The translations under genes were made by a program, and so were the position numbers. A DNA stretch of 64,000 nucleotides, from contig JBNKTC010000004.1 of NCBI GenBank assembly GCA_050297855.1, forward strand, positions 62,001-126,000. Direction: 5' to 3'. The notes under the pieces were generated by a model. The model was not told where the DNA came from, searched no databases, and worked only from the letters and a program-made list of their open reading frames with translations. The stretch's first letter is position 1. Every line of letters starts with the position of its first letter. This document shows positions 17,674 through 28,725 of the stretch, piece after piece. The stretch comes from SZUA-545 sp050297855 (lineage in GTDB: Bacteria; Campylobacterota; Campylobacteria; Campylobacterales; SZUA-545).

Positions 17674-18660
17674 ATGAATAACAATATAAGAACACTCAAA
17701 TTCAAAGTCTTCAGATTTAATGCTGAGACGGACTATCTTCCTACGTACAAAACTTACGAACTGGAAGTAAACGGCAACGAACTGATGTTGGACGTGCTTG
17801 ACAAGATCAAGTGGACCAAAGACGGAAGCTTCTCTTACCGACGAAGCTGCCGCCACGGGATCTGCGGAAGCTGTGCCATCAAGGTCAACGGCAAGTCCAT
17901 CATCGCATGTAAAGATAATGTTTTCGAACTGGCAGACCTGTTCGATACAGACGAGCTGATCATCGATCCATCCAGAAAAGAGCGGGCGATCAAAGATATG
18001 ATCATCGACAAGTCCGACTTCTGGGCAAAATACGACTCCGTCAAACCATACCTGATCGCCGACATCGACGAGCACCCGGCCCAGGAGAACCTGGTTACGC
18101 CTGAAGATGCTGACAAGATCGACGAAGCGGACCACTGTATCCAGTGCGGTGTCTGCTACTATGCATGTCCTGCTGTGGAAGTCAACCCGGAATTTACAGG
18201 GCCTGCGGCGCTGGCCAAAGCGGCTCGGTTTACAACAGATGTACGTGATGATGCTAAAGAAGAGCGTCTGAATATCGTGAACAAACTGGGCAGCGGTATC
18301 TGGGACTGTGTGAAGTGTTTCGAGTGTGCGGAAGCGTGCCCCAAACATGTCAACCCGATCGGAAAGATCACGGTGCTGCACAACCAGACGTTCGAAGAGA
18401 ACCTGGCCGAAGACAACGTTGCGACACGTCACGCCGTCTTCTTCAAAGAGTCAGCCAAGAAACACGGTCTGCTGGACGAAGTCACGATCAATACCTACAG
18501 TATGGGCCACTTCGGTGCGCTTAAAAACATCGGCGTCGCCGTGGATATGCTGACGCACGGTAAGATCGTTATGCCGTGGAACACCCACAAATCCAAAAAC
18601 CACGACGAGATCAAGAAACTGATCAAATCCTCGTCGACGACAAAATTCAAAGGGAAGTAA
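17674..18660 (+). CDS. sdhB: succinate dehydrogenase/fumarate reductase iron-sulfur subunit
   Basis: Electron-transfer subunit, 328 residues, longer than the classical 240-260. The [2Fe-2S] site is C59, C64, C67, C79. The first ferredoxin motif is C155-x2-C-x2-C-x3-C165. The second is C212-x2-C215-x2-C218-x3-C222. Classical enzymes lack the equivalent of C215 and bind a [3Fe-4S] cluster there; the extra Cys suggests a second [4Fe-4S], as described for archaeal E-type SdhABE enzymes. The extended C-terminus (about 85 residues) is typical of this type. It is 2 bp from sdhE. Confidence 0.94.
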   Translation: MNNNIRTLKFKVFRFNAETDYLPTYKTYELEVNGNELMLDVLDKIKWTKDGSFSYRRSCRHGICGSCAIKVNGKSIIACKDNVFELADLFDTDELIIDPSRKERAIKDMIIDKSDFWAKYDSVKPYLIADIDEHPAQENLVTPEDADKIDEADHCIQCGVCYYACPAVEVNPEFTGPAALAKAARFTTDVRDDAKEERLNIVNKLGSGIWDCVKCFECAEACPKHVNPIGKITVLHNQTFEENLAEDNVATRHAVFFKESAKKHGLLDEVTINTYSMGHFGALKNIGVAVDMLTHGKIVMPWNTHKSKNHDEIKKLIKSSSTTKFKGK

Positions 18661-18662
18661 AG

Positions 18663-19541
18663 ATGAGCGGACTACGATATGCACTATTTACCGGATGTAC
18701 CGCCAAGGGATCGACTCCGGAGCTCATGATGGCGACTAACGCCGTCGCGGAAAAACTCGGCATCGAACTGGTCGAGCTGGAGGAAGCTTCCTGCTGCGGT
18801 GCCTCCCACCTGCAGGACTTTGACGACTTCCTCTCCGTCGTGCTCAATGCGCGAAACCTGAGCTATGCGGAAAAACAGGGGCTGGAGATGGTTACGATCT
18901 GTAATACATGCCAGCTGAACGTCGCACAGGCGGACCTACGCCTTAAAAGCGATGCGAAGCTCAAAAATGCTGTAAACGAGAAGCTTTCTGAAGTCGGCCT
19001 TGAGTATAAAGGAACGACAAAAGTCAAGCACTTCCTTTACGCCATCCTGGAAGACTACGGCCTGGATAAACTGGCTGAAAAAGTCGTGAAGCCGCTGAGC
19101 GAATTCAATATCGCACCGTTTTACGGATGCCACAATATTCGCCCAAGCAGCCAGCACAGCGAGAGCAACGGTGGAGAGAGCGCGTACACACCGAACTCCC
19201 TTGACCGTGTGATCGAAGCGATCGGCGGAAAAACGGTCGATTATGAAGAGAAGAACAAATGCTGTGGTTTCCACGTCGACCTGCAGGCGCCTGAAACGGC
19301 ACACAAGATGACGGGTAATGCCCTTCTGGGTGCCAAAGACAACAATGCTGACGCGGTTGTTACACCGTGCCCTCTGTGTCACCTGAATATGGACGGCCAG
19401 CAAAAAGGTGCGGCGAAAAGTGTCGGTCGTGAGATCAACATGCCGGTCCTGCACCTTCCACAAATGGTCGGTCTGGCCCTGGGCTGCACGCCTGAAGAGC
19501 TTGGTCTTAAGAAAAACGTTATCGCAACACCGTTTGCCTAA
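18663..19541 (+). CDS. sdhE: CCG-domain membrane-associated subunit of non-classical SdhABE
   Basis: Third subunit, replacing the usual haem-binding membrane anchors. The 292-residue protein has two cysteine-rich CCG domains of the heterodisulfide-reductase HdrB type: C12 with C44-C45 (EEASCCGASH) and CNTCQLN, then GCHNIRPSS, KCCGFHVD and CPLCHLN. Such domains bind Fe-S clusters and are thought to pass electrons to the quinone pool without transmembrane helices; I see none here. Start at the ATG right after the sdhB stop with GGAAG upstream. A GC-rich hairpin follows the stop. Confidence 0.92.
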   Translation: MSGLRYALFTGCTAKGSTPELMMATNAVAEKLGIELVELEEASCCGASHLQDFDDFLSVVLNARNLSYAEKQGLEMVTICNTCQLNVAQADLRLKSDAKLKNAVNEKLSEVGLEYKGTTKVKHFLYAILEDYGLDKLAEKVVKPLSEFNIAPFYGCHNIRPSSQHSESNGGESAYTPNSLDRVIEAIGGKTVDYEEKNKCCGFHVDLQAPETAHKMTGNALLGAKDNNADAVVTPCPLCHLNMDGQQKGAAKSVGREINMPVLHLPQMVGLALGCTPEELGLKKNVIATPFA

Positions 19542-19550
19542 CACCCCTTT

Positions 19551-19568
19551 CCGGGCCGTCAGGCCCGG
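19551..19568 (+). terminator. hairpin after sdhE
   Basis: A perfect 7-bp stem, CCGGGCC and GGCCCGG around GTCA, lies 9 bp after the sdhE stop. It lacks a T-run, so it may be a weak terminator or a 3'-end stabiliser. Confidence 0.5.
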
Positions 19569-19728
19569 ATCACTCCTTAACTATCTCCTAAAACATTACG
19601 ATTTATCAACAAACACGATCAAAGATATTGACTTTTTAAAATTAAATAGGATAAAATTTATCCTGTTTTAAAGATTAAACCAATACAATGCATAATAATC
19701 AACACCAACCAATAAAAAAGGAGAAATG

Positions 19729-20118
19729 ATGCCTAAAATCAACCGATACGTAGACATCGATACCGTAGAAAGAGAAGCGAAGAAAGATTATATCGACCGA
19801 CACTCCCCGTTTATCCACTGTGAGGGCTCGGCGAAAGCCGGTGAACCGTTCCCGGTAACAGTAAAAATGGGTAACGAGTACACGCACCCGGACGATTTTG
19901 ACCACTTTATCGAAGGGATCCAGCTTTACAACGGTGAAACACTGCTTGCCAAAGCGGACTTCGTTGCCGGTATGCTGGGCGGCCAGGACCACAAAGGTCA
20001 CGCGACGGTAACGTTCAACATCGTACCAAAAAGCGGCAAACTCAAGCTGGTAGCGCAGAGCTACTGTACAAAACACGGTATCTGGGAATCTGACCCGGTA
20101 GAAGTAACCGTAGCCTAA
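19729..20118 (+). CDS. class II superoxide reductase-like (SORL/neelaredoxin-type) protein
   Basis: A 129-residue single-domain protein of the desulfoferrodoxin C-terminal family, which reduces superoxide to hydrogen peroxide at a mononuclear Fe(His)4Cys site. Candidate ligands are H25 (DRHSPFI), H53 (EYTHPD), H59 (FDHFIEG), C113 and H116 (SYCTKHGIW), spaced as in the family. The usual EKH triad carrying the catalytic lysine reads DRH here. AAGGAG is better spaced for the ATG at 19729 than for one at 19726. It has its own strong terminator. An AT-rich leader of about 180 bp separates it from sdhE, so it is probably expressed on its own. Confidence 0.88.
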   Translation: MPKINRYVDIDTVEREAKKDYIDRHSPFIHCEGSAKAGEPFPVTVKMGNEYTHPDDFDHFIEGIQLYNGETLLAKADFVAGMLGGQDHKGHATVTFNIVPKSGKLKLVAQSYCTKHGIWESDPVEVTVA

Positions 20119-20127
20119 CCCCTTCCC

Positions 20128-20152
20128 GAAGCCCTGCAGGGCTTCGTTTTTT
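20128..20152 (+). terminator. rho-independent terminator of the SORL gene
   Basis: A perfect 7-bp stem (GAAGCCC / GGGCTTC, loop TGCA) followed by GTTTTTT, 10 bp after the stop. It is the clearest intrinsic terminator in the window. Confidence 0.9.
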
Positions 20153-20255
20153 CCCCTTTTCCCCCTTCCGTCTAAACTGGAAATAACAATTAACACAAAT
20201 TAATCATTATAAAAAAAATATTTGGCTAGACTCTAAAAGTCAATAAAAAGTCACT

Positions 20256-20312
20256 TCTCCAGGCGTTTGGAGAGGGAGAATTAATAAAAATCTAATTTGA
20301 ACGATTTATAAT
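20256..20312 (+). promoter_or_regulatory. promoter region of the small-protein/WD40 operon
   Basis: An inverted repeat TCTCCA-GGCGTT-TGGAGA at 20256-20273 and a perfect TATAAT at 20307-20312 lie upstream of the start at 20335. The hairpin is upstream of the -10 box, so it would act as a DNA operator rather than as a leader RNA. Confidence 0.45.
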
Positions 20313-20334
20313 AAAACCTAATTCAGAAGGGTAT

Positions 20335-20571
20335 TTGTTGGCAGGAGCAGGGAAAGTCCTTTATAAAAAAAACGGCACATTCTTTATCAAGCACATTGTG
20401 ACAGAGACAAAAAAACTGGACAATACGCTCGGACTGATCCAAAACGGCACTTATTTTGCTGACATAACGGTCAAAGCAGATGAGATGGTCGATATCATCG
20501 ATATCAATTACCAAAAAGACGGGGATATCTGGCATCTTATCGTACATTTCGCGATTATCAAGCAGGGGTAA
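20335..20571 (+). CDS. small protein of unknown function, coupled to the WD40/solenoid gene
   Basis: I do not recognise it. It is 78 residues with a TTG start preceded by AGAAGG, no membrane segment and no signal peptide; the sequence alternates short hydrophobic strands (NGTFFIKHIVTETKK, GTYFADITVKADEMVDIIDINY, IWHLIVHFAII), suggesting a small beta-rich fold. Its stop overlaps the ATG of the following gene (TAATG), so the two are translationally coupled and the products may work together. Confidence 0.65.
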   Translation: MLAGAGKVLYKKNGTFFIKHIVTETKKLDNTLGLIQNGTYFADITVKADEMVDIIDINYQKDGDIWHLIVHFAIIKQG

Positions 20572-22718
20572 TGGAGTTTACTAAAAGTTTAAAAACGGCA
20601 ACAACGATTCACCACGGGTTCTTCGTGGATGAGTATTTTGGCGCAATCGACAACAACACCAATATCTGTCTATTCCATTCAGTGGACGAAAAGAGTGACA
20701 AGCTCGAACCGCTGCTGATAAAGGAGTTCAACTCCCCTGTGCTGCACCCGCTGCACAAGGCGGATACCTCCTCCAAGGACGGAAGACTCCTAAGCCTCTA
20801 TATCAAAGATAAAAACACCGGCGTCATCTTTAAGTACGATGACGTGAAGCGCAGCTATGAAAAACATGCGATCCTCTCCTGGTCCAAAGGCGGGATCGAA
20901 TACATGGTCTTCAGCGAAGATGAGAAGATCCTGGTCGTCGGCGGCGCGGACGGAAAGGTGTACCTCTATTCCACGGAACACGGGAAACTGCTGGAGATCA
21001 TCGCGATCAACAGCGAGTATATCTCCTCCGTCGCCATCGCCAAGGACAACAACCTGGTCGCCTTCTCCTCCTTCAAGAAAAACCTCGACATCTACGACCT
21101 GCGCAACAATCTCCTGATCACTCGTCATATCCACAAAGAGGTGATCTCCGTCGCCAAGTTTATGAACAAGTCCAACTTCCTGATCTACGGGGCACGGGAC
21201 AACCAGATCATCCTCTATGACTTTATCGATAACAGTGTCAAAAAAGAGCTGGCCAAGACGATCAACTGGCCGGTCGCCCTGCTCATCGAAGAGGACGACA
21301 GCTTCTGTCTTGTCAGTGACAAAAGCGGCCATGTCTTCTTTATCGACCTCTACAACGTCGACGCGGAAGCGGAGGTGTTCTTCCATGCCAAACAGATCGT
21401 CGTCAACATGAAAAAAGAGGGCTCCAAGTACTACTTCTTTATGGACAACGGCGACATCGAGATATTCGATATCGATGTGGAGCTGCTCAAGGTCGAAGAG
21501 GCCTATAACGACAAAGATTACGAGAAGTTCTTCGAACTGACCAAAAAGAACCCGCTGTTGCGCTTTAAGGGGAACACCCTGTATGAAAACGCCAACGAGG
21601 AGTTTGAGCTGGAGCTCGATACCGCCATCGATCTGATCTCGAACGGGCAGACCGAAATGGCCAAAGAGCAGATCAAACCGTTTCTGGGGATCGACCGCAA
21701 CAGGGAGAAGTTCAACTTCTACGTCATCAACGCCTCCAAGATCGTCACTTTCAAGGATATCGTCGAAAACCACGATTATGACAAGGCGTACGCCCTGGCG
21801 CAGAGCGGATCGTATTATAAACGGCTCCCGATGTACAAAAATATGGAAGAGGAGTTCGAACAGACCTTCAACATGGCCGAGATGCTGCTTGTGGAAGACA
21901 GCAAAAACATCAAAAAGGCGCAGTGGTCCCTGCAGCACTTTATGAAAGTACCCGAGAAGAAGAACGTCATCGCCGCTCTCTTTAAGGCTCCCAAGGTCTT
22001 CAAGGGGTTCGACGAGCTCTTTAACGACGGCAAACTGGAGTCCTTTTACAAAAAATCGGTCGAGTTCCCGCAGGTAAAAGAGGCCCCGGTCTACCGGGAG
22101 TTCCTGGGTGAGATCGACCGCCGCATCAAATCATTTCTAAAAGCGGTAAAGGATAAGGAGTACGAGAAGGCATACGACGAAGCCAAAGAGCTCCAGGAGC
22201 ATGTCCCCGAAAACTTCCTGAAAAGCCTGCAGAACGAGTTCGAACGGATCGAGAAGATACGGGAGTTTGCGACGGCGATGGAGAAGAAGGATTATAAAGA
22301 GGCGATCTCCCTTGTGAGCAAATACCCTTTCCTCATCAGCCTGGACGAATACAGTGACCTGGAGAAGTTCCTCAACAAGCGCTTTGACATGGCGATCCGC
22401 TACGCCTTCCACGGGAAGGTCGACGGGGTCCACAAGTTCCTGGGCAAGTTCCTCTCCAACCCCTATACGAGAAACCGTGCGATCAAGACGTATAAGATCG
22501 CCTATATCCACCAGATATCGGCCCTGGGCAAAAAGATGAGCACGGAGCACTGGAAAAAGACCTTTATGAACTATGTCGTCCGTTTCGGGGTGGATGCGGA
22601 GATCGAGACGGTGGCCAAACGGTTCGACCAGGATACGCTGCTGGAGCGCTTTAACAACGTCTCCAAGCAGGGGTTTGAGAAGCTGCCCCTGCTGGCCAAT
22701 ATCGTCAAGGGCAAATAG
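20571..22718 (+). CDS. WD40-like beta-propeller plus alpha-solenoid protein
   Basis: A 715-residue cytoplasmic protein with no signal peptide. Residues about 20-310 contain WD40-type blades: recurring patterns such as SKGGIEYMVFSEDEKILVVGGADGKVYLYST, YISSVAIAKDNNLVAFSSFKKNLDIYDL and AKFMNKSNFLIYGARDNQIILYDF. Residues about 320-715 are almost entirely helical, with repeated units containing DYEKxxELxKKxP-like motifs (NDKDYEKFFELTKKNPLL, DKEYEKAYDEAKELQE, KKDYKEAISLVSKYPFL), that is, an alpha-solenoid. I cannot assign a function; scaffolding is likely. It converges on the TraB-like gene with 3 bp between the stops. Confidence 0.85.
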   Translation: MEFTKSLKTATTIHHGFFVDEYFGAIDNNTNICLFHSVDEKSDKLEPLLIKEFNSPVLHPLHKADTSSKDGRLLSLYIKDKNTGVIFKYDDVKRSYEKHAILSWSKGGIEYMVFSEDEKILVVGGADGKVYLYSTEHGKLLEIIAINSEYISSVAIAKDNNLVAFSSFKKNLDIYDLRNNLLITRHIHKEVISVAKFMNKSNFLIYGARDNQIILYDFIDNSVKKELAKTINWPVALLIEEDDSFCLVSDKSGHVFFIDLYNVDAEAEVFFHAKQIVVNMKKEGSKYYFFMDNGDIEIFDIDVELLKVEEAYNDKDYEKFFELTKKNPLLRFKGNTLYENANEEFELELDTAIDLISNGQTEMAKEQIKPFLGIDRNREKFNFYVINASKIVTFKDIVENHDYDKAYALAQSGSYYKRLPMYKNMEEEFEQTFNMAEMLLVEDSKNIKKAQWSLQHFMKVPEKKNVIAALFKAPKVFKGFDELFNDGKLESFYKKSVEFPQVKEAPVYREFLGEIDRRIKSFLKAVKDKEYEKAYDEAKELQEHVPENFLKSLQNEFERIEKIREFATAMEKKDYKEAISLVSKYPFLISLDEYSDLEKFLNKRFDMAIRYAFHGKVDGVHKFLGKFLSNPYTRNRAIKTYKIAYIHQISALGKKMSTEHWKKTFMNYVVRFGVDAEIETVAKRFDQDTLLERFNNVSKQGFEKLPLLANIVKGK

Positions 22719-22721
22719 CGC

Positions 22722-23630
22722 TTACTCCTGAACCAGGCGGTACCCTTTCTCCTCCAGGCGGCGGAGGATCCCATCCTCTCCGGTGAAATGGGCCGCGCCG
22801 ATGATCACAAGAAGCGTTTTACGGCTCCCAAGCAGGTCAAGGATTTTCTCTGTCAGGGTGCGGTTGCGTTCAACGATCAGCCGCCGGTTGAACGCCTTAA
22901 GTTCGGGATACTCCGTCAGTTCGTTTTTAAAAAACCCTTCCAGTCCCGTAAGATCTCCCTTAAGCCACAGGTTTACCATCTCGTCGAAAACCGTCTCCAT
23001 CCGGCTATCGTCCAGGATCGCCGAACGCATCAGGAACTCCTGTTCGCTGAAGGGGAGGCTGTCCATCACCTCCAGCTGCATGGCGGCACCTTCAAGCTCA
23101 ATGACCTCCTTGCCGTCACGGTAGGCGCGGGTCGTGAAGTACTGGTCGATCCCCAGGTAGCTCTTGGCCCCGATACGCTCCAGGGAGATATTGGAGATGA
23201 TCAGGGAGAGGTACCACGGTTTCATCTGGCTGATCCGGCGGTATTCGATACCGACCTGTTTGAGGTGGTCCTGCAGCAGACGGTTGCTTTCGGGTGAGAT
23301 GACATCGGCGATACGCTTTTCAGGCGCCAGGAAGGCATGCTGCTGCAACAGAACGGGGATGATGCGGGATGCCTTGTGCAGGTCTACCTCCACGACAATC
23401 CCTTCGGCTGCAGTATAGGCTGCTTCGATGTCTGCCTTGAGGGGGAAGAGCTCCTGTTTGGCCACGTGGATCGATCCCAGGAGATAGAGCCGGGTATCCC
23501 CGTGCTGCAGTTTCCAGAGAAACGCCTTTTCCTTGGAGGCCGTGGTACCCGCCCCGAAAAGGGAGAGGGCAAGGCCGAGCAGCAGAAGAAAGGCGAGAAG
23601 AGGGGAGGGTCTGTTCGTATTAATCATCAT
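22722..23630 (-). CDS. TraB/GumN-family protein with signal peptide
   Basis: A 302-residue exported protein: N-terminal signal peptide (PSPLLAFLLLLGLALSLFGAG), then the TraB/GumN (tiki-like) fold with the two signature motifs, LLGSIHVAK near residue 52 and IIGAAHFTGEDG near residue 278. Relatives with these GxxH motifs are thought to be metal-dependent proteases, but bacterial GumN-type functions are mostly unproven. It reads toward the WD40 gene and lies 39 bp downstream of the sufB/D-like gene on the same strand. Confidence 0.88.
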   Translation of the reverse strand: MMINTNRPSPLLAFLLLLGLALSLFGAGTTASKEKAFLWKLQHGDTRLYLLGSIHVAKQELFPLKADIEAAYTAAEGIVVEVDLHKASRIIPVLLQQHAFLAPEKRIADVISPESNRLLQDHLKQVGIEYRRISQMKPWYLSLIISNISLERIGAKSYLGIDQYFTTRAYRDGKEVIELEGAAMQLEVMDSLPFSEQEFLMRSAILDDSRMETVFDEMVNLWLKGDLTGLEGFFKNELTEYPELKAFNRRLIVERNRTLTEKILDLLGSRKTLLVIIGAAHFTGEDGILRRLEEKGYRLVQE

Positions 23631-23669
23631 CTTTCCGATCGGTTTTCGGCGATTGTACTCGACCTGGGG

Positions 23670-24770
23670 TTAGATGGCGCTTTTTGAGCGGCTCTGGCGG
23701 ATCAGTTCGTCAATCTGGCGCTGGAGGTAGTCGGGGAGTCCCGGTACGCGCAGGTCCATAAACCCTTCGATGATCAGGGTCTTGGCCTCCTCTTCGCTGA
23801 TCCCCGAAGCCATCAGGTAGGCCAGTGACTCCTGTGAGATCATTCCCACACTTGCTTCGTGGGAGAGTTCGAGGTCCAGGTCATCGGCGACCAGTTCGGG
23901 GACGGCATGGATACGCCCTTTAGGCGAGAGCATCAGACCGTTGCAGGACATACTCCCTTTGCCGCCGGGCCTGTTTCCGGTGATCTTTCCCCTTACGATC
24001 ACATCGCCCCCCTCGGAGACGGAGCGGCTGACGATATTGGCCGTCGCCCCGTCTCCTTGCAGCAGGGCCTCCGAACCGATATCCACATGGGAGCCATCCA
24101 CCGCGTAGACGACGGAGTAGAACTCCCCGAGCCCCCCTTCGGCGATATCGGCCTTGGGGTTCATCTGGATCGTCTTGACCGGGCCGAGGGCGACGTAGTG
24201 GGAGATGTATCGGGCGTTTTTTCCTATGGAGACAGCACTGCGGGGGTAGACCTCCACGCCGCTGCCCCAGCTGTGTATCATCGTACTGGAAAGCAGGGCC
24301 CCTTCGTCCAGGAAATACTCCGTCACCCCGATATGGGTGCCGTTTTGGATATGGGCATTGGTGGTGCAGCCGCTGATAAGGTGGAGTTCACTCCCTTTTT
24401 CGGCGATGACGACATTGTGGGTAAGCTGGGTGAAGTCATGCTGGTTGATGAGGTAGCAGGTCTGCAGCGGCAGGGCGATACGCGCCCCTTCCCGGACCCG
24501 GATGAAATAGCCCAGCCGCTTTTCCTCTGCGGCGACCCGTGCCACCTTCCCGTCGGCATCGGGAGGGACGAGGGAGAAGCACTTCTCTTCCAGCCAGTCG
24601 TACTTTTTCAGTGCCTGCTCCAGGGGAAGGATCTCCACCATATCGCTCAGCGAGTTGCTGGAGAGGATATCCCGGTCGGCGGCGAGAAAGCTGCCGCTGT
24701 GTTGAGCCCCGGTATCGAAGGCGACGTTTCTGAGGGCCTGGCGGGCCCCGTTGTCGAGTCTAGTCTCCAT
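23670..24770 (-). CDS. SufB/SufD-family Fe-S cluster assembly protein
   Basis: Scaffold partner of the SufC ATPase. The 366-residue protein is shorter than SufB and has the beta-helix core of the SUF family; the C-terminal region carries GSMSCNGLMLS and ELSHEASVGMISQESLAYLMASGIS, with the conserved His-Glu-Ala pattern where cluster assembly residues lie. I start at the ATG at 24770 (METRLDNG), preceded by AGGAACC; this overlaps the sufC stop by 11 bp. With only sufC beside it, and no sufS, sufE or second SufB/D, the pair looks like a minimal two-gene SUF-like system. Confidence 0.88.
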   Translation of the reverse strand: METRLDNGARQALRNVAFDTGAQHSGSFLAADRDILSSNSLSDMVEILPLEQALKKYDWLEEKCFSLVPPDADGKVARVAAEEKRLGYFIRVREGARIALPLQTCYLINQHDFTQLTHNVVIAEKGSELHLISGCTTNAHIQNGTHIGVTEYFLDEGALLSSTMIHSWGSGVEVYPRSAVSIGKNARYISHYVALGPVKTIQMNPKADIAEGGLGEFYSVVYAVDGSHVDIGSEALLQGDGATANIVSRSVSEGGDVIVRGKITGNRPGGKGSMSCNGLMLSPKGRIHAVPELVADDLDLELSHEASVGMISQESLAYLMASGISEEEAKTLIIEGFMDLRVPGLPDYLQRQIDELIRQSRSKSAI

Positions 24771-25518
24771 GGCGGTTCCTTTGTTCGTCCAGGCAGGCGA
24801 CACACCCTTTAAAGCCCCGTTCCCTGATATCCTGCATCAGTGTTTTGGGATTGCCCGAGCAGATGATCTTCCCGTCCATAAAGACATGCCCGACATCCGC
24901 TTCGACATAATCAAGGATATGGCCGGTATGGGTGATGATGAGCCCAGATTTTTTTCGCAGTTTGTAGGGGGTCTCCTTCTCCAGGATCGTGTTGATGGCC
25001 CCGGCGATGATGGCGATATTCTCCAGGTCGACCCCCGATTCGGGTTCGTCCAGCAGCAGGAGGTCGGGGTTCTGGGCGTAGAGCTTGAGGATCTCTGCCC
25101 GTTTAAGTTCGCCGCCGGAGAAGCCGCTGTTGAGTTCCCGCTCGCCGAAGCTCTCCATACGGAGCGCGCTGACCGCTTCGGGCAGGGTTTCGGTCCGGTT
25201 GATCGTCTCCAGGAAGCGTGCCAGGGTGACACCGTGGATCGTCGGGGGGTGCTGGAAGGAGAGGCCGACGCCCATCCTGGCGATGCCGTCGGTCGTCTTC
25301 CCCTGTATCGGTTCGCCCCGGAAACGGATCGAGCCGGAGTCGATAGTGTACCCGGGAAGCCGCATGATCGTCGACAGCAGGGTCGATTTACCCGAACCGT
25401 TGGGCCCGAAGAGGACATGGACCTCCCCTTCGTTGATGGTAAGGTTGAGTCCTTTGATGATCACTTTCTCGCCGATGGAGGCGTAGAGAGAATCGATGTT
25501 CAGGATCGGAGTACTCAT
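24760..25518 (-). CDS. sufC: SufC-type Fe-S assembly ATPase
   Basis: ABC-type cytoplasmic ATPase that drives Fe-S cluster building with the SufB/D partner. In 252 residues: Walker A GPNGSGKST (38-46), signature SGGELKRAEIL, Walker B LLLLDEPESG with catalytic Glu, and the H-loop in GLIITHTGHIL. GxDLENIA after Walker B is typical of SufC. It is the first gene of the pair and overlaps the sufB/D-like gene. It diverges from the phosphatase gene at 25613. Confidence 0.93.
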   Translation of the reverse strand: MSTPILNIDSLYASIGEKVIIKGLNLTINEGEVHVLFGPNGSGKSTLLSTIMRLPGYTIDSGSIRFRGEPIQGKTTDGIARMGVGLSFQHPPTIHGVTLARFLETINRTETLPEAVSALRMESFGERELNSGFSGGELKRAEILKLYAQNPDLLLLDEPESGVDLENIAIIAGAINTILEKETPYKLRKKSGLIITHTGHILDYVEADVGHVFMDGKIICSGNPKTLMQDIRERGFKGCVACLDEQRNRHGD

Positions 25519-25612
25519 GCACGGCTCCTTGAATGGACAGGTAGTAAACCCAAGGGTAGCATAAAATTGAACCCCTTTTGGATAAAATGCCGTAAAAAAA
25601 TAAGGAACTCAT

Positions 25613-26065
25613 GTGAAGACCCCATCGATCCTGTTCGTCTGCCTGGGCAATATCTGCCGCTCGCCCCTGGCCGACGGCATCGCCACCCGCCTGGCACAAA
25701 AACACGGCCTGGATATCCGAATCGACTCCGCCGGGACCGGGAGCTGGCATATCGGCGAAGCACCGTGCCCCAACTCGGTCAGGGTGGCCCGGGAAAACGG
25801 CATCGATATCTCCGGCCTCAAGGGACGGCAGGTGTGCCGGGAAGACTTTACACGCTTTGAGCATATCATCGCACTGGATGATAAAAACCGCGCCGACCTG
25901 GTCGCCCTGGGGTGCAAAAAGGTCCGGAAACTCGGGGAGTTCGGCCTGGGAGGAAGGGATGTCCCGGACCCCTATTTCTTTGACGGGTTTGAGGGGTTTG
26001 AGACCGTCTTTTCCATGATCGAGGAGGGGGTCGAAAATATCTTCAAAGAGCTGGAGTTTTTTTAG
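25613..26065 (+). CDS. low-molecular-weight protein-tyrosine phosphatase
   Basis: A 150-residue cytoplasmic phosphatase of the LMW-PTP family; the same fold includes arsenate reductases. The active-site loop VCLGNICRSPLADG (Cys-x5-Arg) is at residues about 9-22, and the general acid Asp lies in DVPDPYF near the C-terminus. Substrates in bacteria are often tyrosine kinases of polysaccharide export, none of which is seen here. The start is a GTG with AAGGA upstream; an ATG two bases earlier runs straight into TGA. Confidence 0.92.
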   Translation: MKTPSILFVCLGNICRSPLADGIATRLAQKHGLDIRIDSAGTGSWHIGEAPCPNSVRVARENGIDISGLKGRQVCREDFTRFEHIIALDDKNRADLVALGCKKVRKLGEFGLGGRDVPDPYFFDGFEGFETVFSMIEEGVENIFKELEFF

Positions 26066-26087
26066 TCAGGCCAAATGACAGTTGTGT

Positions 26088-26093
26088 TAGAAT
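26088..26093 (+). promoter_or_regulatory. candidate -10 box for secA
   Basis: TAGAAT preceded by GTGT, in an AT-rich leader 34 bp before the secA start. No -35 match is evident. The same TAGAAT form appears before leuD. Confidence 0.4.
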
Positions 26094-26127
26094 CAACCAA
26101 TTTTATAAAATAGATAAGGTAGTGTAG

Positions 26128-28722
<2,595 letters not shown>

Positions 28723-28725
28723 CCC

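Noticed and set aside
16618..18432. 604-codon minus-strand open frame across sdhA/sdhB
   Set aside because: It spans two well-supported genes and their junction. Its product is low-information and reflects the strong codon bias of sdhAB.
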